Assembly: GCA_030762175.1 (NCBI GenBank)
Contig: CM060843.1
Span: 31,096,001 to 31,160,000, forward strand
From: Metallyticus violacea
Lineage: Eukaryota > Arthropoda > Insecta > Mantodea > Metallyticidae
Direction of reading: 5' to 3'
DNA: 64,000 nucleotides
Shown here: piece by piece, positions 51,201 to 60,200 of the stretch
Position numbering within the stretch: the stretch's first letter is position 1
Layout: every line of letters begins with the position of its first letter
Notes under the pieces: model-generated
Seen by the model: only the letters and a program-made list of their open reading frames with translations
Databases searched by the model: none
Told to the model about the DNA's origin: nothing
Position numbers and translations under genes: made by a program

Positions 51201-54200
51201 GACTCACATGATTAATTCTGTACCATTTATCTAATATTAATTTGACCAAAGGGTCTAATGATGATTTATTTCTCTTTGTTTATCTGTCTTTTTTCCTTAA
51301 ATAGCTTCATATTTAAGGAAAAAAATCATGCATTTTGAATAACTGCATAAAATATTGATATTAGGTGTTTGCCTTTGGATATATACCTATAAATACTGTT
51401 ATGCAAACAATGGGCAGGGGGAGTTTTTTTTACAGATGAAAAACTTTTCATAATTAAAAAACTCTTCAGCCACTATAACAATTGAGTTTATACCTCAAGC
51501 TCACAAGAAGCTTGTCAAAAAACTCTAAAGGTTCCTCAGGTGTCATCAACTTGGCTCAGTCATGGTATGGTGGGGAGTGTATTACAATGGCATTACTGAG
51601 CTGCATTTCTGCAAAAATGGGGTGAAACTCTCCCCCAAAATATACCATGACACCATGTTAGAGCTTGTTGTTAAGGCTTTTTATTTTGCAACATCCTGTT
51701 CCAGTGAGCATTGATTGCTGCTTTCAGCAGGTTTCAGCATCAGCTCACAAAGCAAAGACCACCCAACAGTAGCTTTGGTAGAATGTACTGAATTTTATTT
51801 TTCAGCTGAACATTCCTGATTTTAACCCATTAGTCTACAAGCTATGGATAGTACTTGCAAGATGAAGCATTCTAATATTGCAAGTTTATAATGTTCCTGG
51901 TGAAGGCAGTGGTAGATATTCCAAAGAAGACAATGGGTTCCACAATAAATGAATGGCCACAGAGCTATTTGAAGGTTAGAGGTAGCAATTTCTTAAAAGG
52001 AATGGCGCTTTGTATTCATAACACATGTAAGTAGCTTATGTAAAGAAGATACTAATTATATTAAAACTATCTTGGTATTTCATTAAAAAAATTGTAAAAA
52101 TATTTATCATATGACAAAATATGTTTTTTCACACTTTTCTCAGTATGTATAAAATAAAAATAAAAATAAAAAAAATTTTTTTTTTGCTAACAAGATTCTC
52201 CTGTTTAATTTAGGTGAAACTGAGAGGAGAAAAGAAAAAAATCAATCATAATAAAACTGCATCTACTAATAATGTTATTTTTTAAAAAAAATAAAAATCA
52301 TAAATGTACAACAACAGTGTCTAATGAAGAAATATCACAGATTTGCTTACTAGAGCAACACTACCATTAGGGCTTGGAATTCTGCATACTTATGTTTATT
52401 TCCTTGCATATAATCTTTGCATTTTTGCAAAATAAATGCACTTTAGAACATAAAGTCAAGTACAAGGTATTTTACAGATCATATAAATACATGTTTGAGA
52501 TTTCAATGCATATATGTAACCACATTGTAAATATTTGCATATTTTGTCACTTTTCAATTGAAGTTAATTTATTATATTGTTAATTATCTAGTGAGTTAAT
52601 TTGATAATCTTATGCTCCACTTACTGTTGATTTATGCAAAACTAATTTTGTAGGCTTTTGCCTGCATCCTAAGTTGCAAGTCGACCTAGGATTCGTGGTT
52701 GGTTGGCTGGACTTGGTATAGCTCTCGTGGACATTTTATGAACTTCTGAATCAATTTGTCTTTTGTTGGGATCTCAAAGTTCATAACCTTATCCTGAAAT
52801 TTTTTATATAAATGTTTTCCAATATTCCCAGCTCCACAAGCCGATCTACAAATTTCAATAATTTCACTCCCATTTCTATATCATGTTTATCTCTTCAAAA
52901 GTGATGTGCAACCGCTGATTTCTCTATCTGATTGTACCTGATGTTTCTCCAGTGTTCCTTCAGTCTGATTCCAATGGTTCTTTTTGTTTTTCTAATATAT
53001 GCTTTGTCACATTCTGAACAGTTGATTTTATATATTCTTGGACTCTTCTCCTCCAGTATTCTTTCATTATCACCAGAAATGAGCAGAATTTTTAGGCTAA
53101 ACTTGTCCACTGGGGACAAAGAATTCTTAAACTCTCTAAGTATTTTTTGGAATTTTTTGGTGGCCCAAGGATAAGTGAATTTCATGTGGATGGTAGATTT
53201 TTTTATTGCTGTCAATGTTGTAATCTGCTTTACCTCTTCTCTTGTTTGAATTTCTTGATCTTCTTGCCTACAATTTCTGGGTCATACCTATTGAATTTTG
53301 CTGTATGTATAATATGATAGTACTCTTTGCTCTATTCAAACTCATTATAAGTATGTTAATGAGTCTATGAGATTATCAAATCGACTCACTAGATAATTAA
53401 GAATATATTAGTTGCTTCACTGTATTGGTTCAGACATGAAAATTAAATTTTGTATTTAATAATTTATTATGCTTATTTTATACAATAAAACCCCAGAATT
53501 TTAATGCTTATTACAAAATTTGGACATTTCTTAGCAGTGAAATTGTAAGTTAACCCAAGCAGAATATTCAAGCATGCTATTGCTCATGTTTACAGGTACT
53601 ACTCAATGATTGTCTTAAGGTCACATACAGAATGCCATTGAATATTTTCCTTATTAAAATGAAAAATTTTGTGGAGAATCCCTGTGGTCACACAATGCAA
53701 TCTACTGATACCAAAGAGATGGTGCCACCTGCCAGTTAATATTCATTGTTTTGTTGTTGCAGATTTTACTGTGAAATAATTGTTGTTCATTACTTTTAGT
53801 ATCACATGCACGCAACCCACCCACACTCACACCCACACCCACACCCACACACACACACACACACACACATGCGCGCGCGCGACTTTTAAGCCTGAAATCA
53901 TATTATGATGAGTCAACTCTTATTGCTCCACTTACTTGTCTATCAATGTAGTTGACTTTCTAGCTATTGATGCGAACGAAGTTTCAAGAAACTAGTTCTA
54001 CATTTTCATGCAAGTGGAGCAATAAGAGTGTTTAGTTCAACTCAATCATATCATGATTTCAAATATGTGACTGGCTTTACCGTACAAGTTCCAATTAGCT
54101 TCTCTAACTTTTAAACTCTCACCTGATAGAAAAATATTGTAGATTCTCTTGCAAAGGCAAGCACAGGATCAATTACTCTTGTTCCATCTGCCATTTGAAT

Positions 54201-57200
54201 TATGACAAACTGCCATGCAAGAAGTGGTAATGTCGCTGGACTGGTATGCAATAATGATTGAGTAAAAAGCACTCTCATCCTGGGACGAATGCTGACTACA
54301 ATGACCTATAAGTATAGTACATTATTTTTTTTGTTTATGTTACATATCAACCAAGTAAATATACTGTAATATGACAAATAATTGTTATGAAATCACTCAA
54401 ATTTCACTAATTTTGCTCCACTTACTTGGACATGTTCAAGTAAGTGGAGCAAGTATATATATATGTTAGAAAATTTAAATATTTATGTTTATTTTAGGAT
54501 AATAAAAGGAGAATGAATTAATTACTACAGTGGAATCTCAGTGTATCATTCCCTGAACAATTGTTTTCCCAAACATATCATTGAATTTATGTGGTCCCAA
54601 ACATTTTACCTTACATCTTATGTAAATAAAATCTGCATTCATGTTCCTCGAAGTATTGTTCTCCTGCTTGATACCATGAAAGTGTGACTGGAACTCTGCA
54701 TAGTTGCCAATACTTTTTGAGCCACAGGATGATGATAGCCGATGCAAAGAACAGGCCAGGGTTGCCATTGGTGTCAATTTTGACACATATGAGACAGAGG
54801 ATGAGGACGTTGTGGCATTCAAAGTATTGATCAAAGATGAAGTGTGCAATGAAGTGGGAGGATTTGCAAGTGTTTGTGATATGGGGATGAGAGTGAGGAA
54901 GACGGGGAATTTATGCAACAGCTGAGGCCATGCCAATGTTTGCCAAAGCTCTGAGAGCATGTGAAACTGTACGAGCATATTCTATGCACCGTATGAACAG
55001 TAGTGAACAACAGAATACATACATTGAATGTGGAAAATCATTTCGTATGAAAAGAAATGAAGTTAATGTCAGTTAACAACCTTTTTAAAGAAGTGACAAA
55101 CATTGATTTTTTGTATTTACGGACATTTTTAACTTCTCGTGTCATCAGCATCACATTCAATTCTGTGGGTCCTGGTGGTATAGTGGTTACCATACTTGCC
55201 TCCTAAACCCAAGATCGTGGGTTCAAATCCGGCCAAGACCAATGGATTTTTTTTGAGTGTAAAACTCCTAAGTATGGCTTCCTTCGGAAGGGAAGTAAAA
55301 CCGTGGATCCCGTGTCATACATTTATGGCACAAAAAAGAACCTCAAGCCTGAAAGAGAGGCCTCTGAGCAAAATTTGTCGGCCGTTTCACGCCCTGAATT
55401 GAATGGGACACTGATGACCTGAGATGTTAAAGAGTGTCCATAAATAAATCAATCAAAAAAAAAAAAACAATATTCAATTCTAGGCATAAAATGACTGATA
55501 AATTTTGCTTAGGGACCTTTTCTTTCAGGCTTGAGTTTCTTTTACATACCGAAAATCTGCAACATTGAATCCTCGGCTTTATTTCCTTCTGAAGGAACAA
55601 TGCTTAGGCTTTTATGTCAGAAAAAATTCAACCACCCTGACCTGCAGGGTCTACAAGGCAAGTATGGTTACCACTATACTACTAGGTCTGACTACAAAGT
55701 GTAAAATATGTATACAGTAACATGTGAAATTGTATAGTTTGCTTATATACTGGCTTTATTTATTTTTGAACATGATTTATGCACTTCCCATACCAATTGT
55801 TTTCCCACATCCATAATTCTTTTAACCTGGTCCCTCGAAAAATGATGAACAGAGGTTCTACTGTAGTAGCCATGATATATTTTCTACACATTGTTTATAG
55901 CTGTAAATGCGAACTATGAAAATGTGAATTATGAAATATTCATAATTAGAGAACCTATTCAAATTTTTTCTCTTCATTATGATCACAGCAAATCTCACAT
56001 TTCTATGCTTTTTGTCCTTGTGCATCATATTTTGTGACATTAACATTTTTACTTACAATTTGGCTTCGCAACACATATTTCATTGACAAATTATCTTGAT
56101 TATGTGTTACATTCATTCGGTTCCTCTCATTTTATCAACTTGTATGTTATTAATTTTAGAACAATGAGTACAGTAATAAAATCTGCTTTCATTTATTATT
56201 ACCATATATTTCACAGATGCTTCTCTTGAGACACTGATCAAAGGAAAAGAGTAAACATTATACTTCTGTGTGAACAATATCTTTCTAATTAAGTAAAAAA
56301 TGTACTTACGAAGCTGTAGACAATGGAGTGGTAATATATCCTACATTAATGTGTCAAATTGTTAACACTAACTCCACTTACTTTTTTAAAACTTTGCTTG
56401 TGGTTCTAGTAGAAACTTGCCGAGTTCATCCAGCAGCAGAAAATCAAAATTCATTAAGTTCTTCTTATTTTTTAAAATGAAAATTCCCTCTCATGTGGAT
56501 AGTTTTATTGGGTTGTGAAGTTGTTTCAGTAATTTAATTTCTGGTTTTATTTCATGATTTTTGTTCCAAAAATAAGCTGCTATTGCTGATTTGTCTATCT
56601 GTTTCAATCTAATGTTCCTAAAGTGTTCTTTCAAAGTTTCAAAAAAGTAAGTGGAGTTAGTGTTAACAATTTGACACAATGTAGGAAATATCTTTTCTGC
56701 CCAAAAGAATTTCTAGATTTCTCTTTCAGCTTTATTTTCTCTAAATACAGAGATATGAACTTTTACATATTTTGAAGCTATAGAAAGTGAAGTAATTAAA
56801 CATTTTTACATTTCACTTCCAGATGAATTCACTAAATCCCTGTTCCAGCCAACAGAGATGACTCACATCCAACCACAACTACATCAACAGTTCTAAACTT
56901 ACCAAGCAATCAATCAACAGCTGAGAATGGGAATAAATATTCCCTAAACATGTCTTAATTTAAAAACTTATTAGTGAAGGTCATATCAATATTTGGAAAC
57001 ATTTAATTTTGAAGTTACCATGAATTAGATATCTGTGCTATATTAGATAATTTGAGTGCCAACAAATCAGCCAAGACAAACCATAAAAATGTTATAACAT
57101 TAAAGAAAAATCAAATGCTCTGGATGTAATGAAAGAATGACTAATGAAAATAAAACTATAACGTTCAATATTTGGGTATCATATTCCTTTTGACTACAGT

Positions 57201-60200
57201 GTTAAAGCACATACATTATCTTAAATACCTCAAGGAATGGAATGGGCTCAGAAAAGTTGAAAAGAATATAGGTTGGATAATTTTTCCACTTTAGAAATGT
57301 TCTATTCAAAAAATATCAAGCCCAAAACATTTTCAACAAAAGTAAGATGAGGATACTCTATAACTATTTTTTACCCATTTACTGTAGAAAATCATTTTAT
57401 AGTGGTACATATTGGATTTTGTGAAACTTTTAATGTAATATATGAGTTTAAAATTCCTCCTGGTTGATTACACGGTTGAATTTTCATTAGATAGATTTTC
57501 TACATAATTCGGTTTAGGGTTTGGAGTTTTCTTTGGTTTATGATAAAGATTACTAAATTTTCTTATTTGATTTCTGACTTTTTTGTTTACTCGAAATTGT
57601 ATATGTTCTAAGGCTTGCATATGTAGAAAATCTATTTAATGAAAATTTCAAAAAAGAAGAATTAGCATTTCTAAATAAAGGCTTAAAAACTTGTGTGCAA
57701 TACTCCACTAAAATAGACGATTATTTGGCCATTGAAGGATTGAAGAACAAAGAAAAAGAAATAGAATTAAATCAGAAAAAGTTTTTAAAGGCATTGTTAA
57801 AAAGAATACAGCAGTACACAACACTTATAAGAATACAATAAAATCCTTAAATGAAAAAGATGTTGTTTATACTAAAGCAGACAAAGGAAACAGAGTAGTA
57901 ATATTGGATAAAGAAGATTATAATAATAGAATGCAGAATTTATTAAATAAAAAAGGATATGTTCAGATCCAGTCAGACCCATTGAAAGAGTGTGTTAATT
58001 CCATCAATGAGGTTCTGAAAACATGTATAGTCATTCCAAAAGAAACAATATACAAAATAAAACAGAGCAACCCTAAAATAGCTAAGATATATGGTTTACC
58101 TAAAATTCACAAGACTGGAAATGGTATGCGCCCCATCATTAACAACATCAATACTTCCTCTTACTATTTAGCAAAATGGTTAGCTAATAGATTCAAGACA
58201 TTATCAAAATTTCAAACCAGGAGTATAAACAATTCATATCAATTAATAGAAAAAATTAAAGACATAAAATTGCATCCCTCTGACACTCTTATATCTTTCG
58301 ACGTACAATCTCTGTTTCCGAGTATACCAAAAGAAAAACTCCTGATTTATCTACATGATTAGCTAAAAACAAGTGGAATTAATTATACACACATAAAAGA
58401 ATACATCAAACTCACAGAAATTTGCATAAACCAACCCTTTTTTACTTTTAAAGGAAAATTTTATAAACAACAAGCAGGACTTACAATGGGCAGCCCCTTA
58501 TCTCCATTTCTAGCTAACCTCTTCATGAGTAGATTTGAAACACACAACAACACAGCATTTTCATACATTTTTAAGGTATGGTACAGATATGTGGATGATA
58601 TATTTGCCATAGTTAACAAAAAACTCATTGACGATGCCTTAAAACTTCTAAATATTCAAGATAAAAACATATCATTTACATATGAAATATAAACAGATAA
58701 CATGCTGCCCTTCCTGGATATTAAAATAATGAAATGCCAAGAAAACCTTAAATTTGGAATATACAGAAAGAATATACATGCAAATAATCACATCACCGCC
58801 ACAGGTGGCCGAGGTCGTTAAGGCACGGACTCGTGAGCGGGAGGTCTGCGGTTCGAATCCCGCCAGGACCGTCCTCCCTGACTGGGGTTTTTTCCAGGTT
58901 TTCCTCAGTCTTCATAACTGGCAAATGCCGGGGAGGTACCTAAACTTAGGCCTGGAACGCTTCCTTCCTTAAAAAAAAAAAAAAAAAAAATATATCCTTT
59001 CCCAATATATCATTTCATCTCATGTATCATCAGTGTCCACCGCCTGTGGTGCCTCAGTAGTAAAAACGGGCGTTAAACACTACTCAAAAAAAAAAAAAAA
59101 TAATCACATCAAAGCTGACAGTTTTAACCCCACAGCACACAAACATGCAGTAATTAACAGTTTAACACATCGGCTAGTTAACCTACAAATTAGCAAAGAA
59201 GAATATTTTAAACAATACAAACAAATAGAAGAAACAGCAGTTAAAAATGGTTTTAAAAAAGAACTAGTACATAAAAAGGTGCGGAAATTCAAGAGACAAA
59301 ACCATATCAAAGAAACCACAACACTTCCAGCAAGAAAAGATAAACTTAAAAATTCACATGTCATCCATGGGTCACAAAAAAACTTCACAATATTCTTAAA
59401 GATTTTAATATCAGGTTGGCACCAATTAATAGATTTAATGTTAAAAATTTACTGATAGATAATGTTAATGACAGTATTACACAGGAAGAAAAATCAGGTA
59501 TTTACAAAATAAACTGTGCAGAATGTGAAAAAATCTACATTGGAAAAACAAAGATAAACATGGGCACACGGTTAAAGAAACATTTCAGGAACATAAAGTA
59601 CAAGCAAATAGAGAAATCAGCAATAGCATATCATTTTTGGACACAAAATCATGACATAATAAATAAAGCAAAATTATTAAAATCAGTACAAGGACCTACG
59701 GAATTAGCAACCTGGGAGAAAATATGCATCTACAAATACAAAGATAGCATAATGAACTTTGACATTGCCGGGGATGAAAACATAAACTGCAAGTTTATCA
59801 CACCGCCACCAGAGTAGAATATACATTCCCACAGCTCAACGAATGATCCAACAGTTGAACTTTAGCCTGGCAGAAGATGGGAACTAAATGTTCTCGAAAC
59901 CAGTTCCATACATTTATGAAAAGTAAGTGAAGCTTTAAGAGTGTGTAGTTCAACTGAATCATACAATGATATCAATTAATATGATTAGCTTCACTGTGTA
60001 AGTTCCAATTTACATTTAAGAGATATTTTATTACTGAAATCATAACTAAAAAATGTGATTGTGGCCAATTGCTTATCTAAAATGTGGTTCTTATCCTTGT
60101 ATATGTTACATTTTGTACAATAATCCTTGTTATTTTTGGAAATATTAAGTACTATTTTTTTTGGCAGTGCCAAGACTAATCTTCACATTTGAAATTCACT

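Larger units (their letters stand above)
54531..55860 (+). mobile_element. pogo/Tigger-like DNA transposon relic with nested SINEs
   Basis: The left end cagtggaatctcagtgtatc and right end (the complement reads cagtagaacctctgttcatc) are pogo/Tigger-style inverted repeats flanked by TA. The inside (54690-55090) gives a translation ending TEDEDVVAFKVLIKDEV, then MPMFAKALRACETVRAYS and a QLTTFLKK C-terminus, as in Tigger transposase tails. The catalytic DDE region is absent. Two SINE B copies (55112-55690) are inserted. Confidence 0.75.
57470..60035 (+). mobile_element. PLE, long copy interrupted by a SINE
   Basis: The plus-strand body runs from about 57613 through RT (57904-58692), linker, GIY-YIG endonuclease (59416-59817) and terminus (about 59820-60035). 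A short minus-strand piece of the same N-terminal region (57470-57612) abuts it; gattttctacat and atgtagaaaatc mark the inverted junction. A SINE A sits at 58796-59098. In-frame stops near 58360 and 58690 and a frameshift inactivate it. Confidence 0.9.

Noticed and set aside
54538..54978. 146-codon minus-strand frame
   Set aside because: It is antisense to the pogo/Tigger-like transposase tail, whose plus-strand motifs and inverted repeats fit better.
55196..55402. 68-codon plus-strand frame with PCHTFMAQKRTSSLKERPL
   Set aside because: It is the SINE B body; the same peptide appears from other SINE B copies, such as 18540-18737 on the minus strand.
58796..58870. Possible functional tRNA gene
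   Set aside because: The head has tRNA-like boxes, but it is followed by the SINE A body, a poly(A) tail and target duplications, and I cannot fold a proper anticodon stem.
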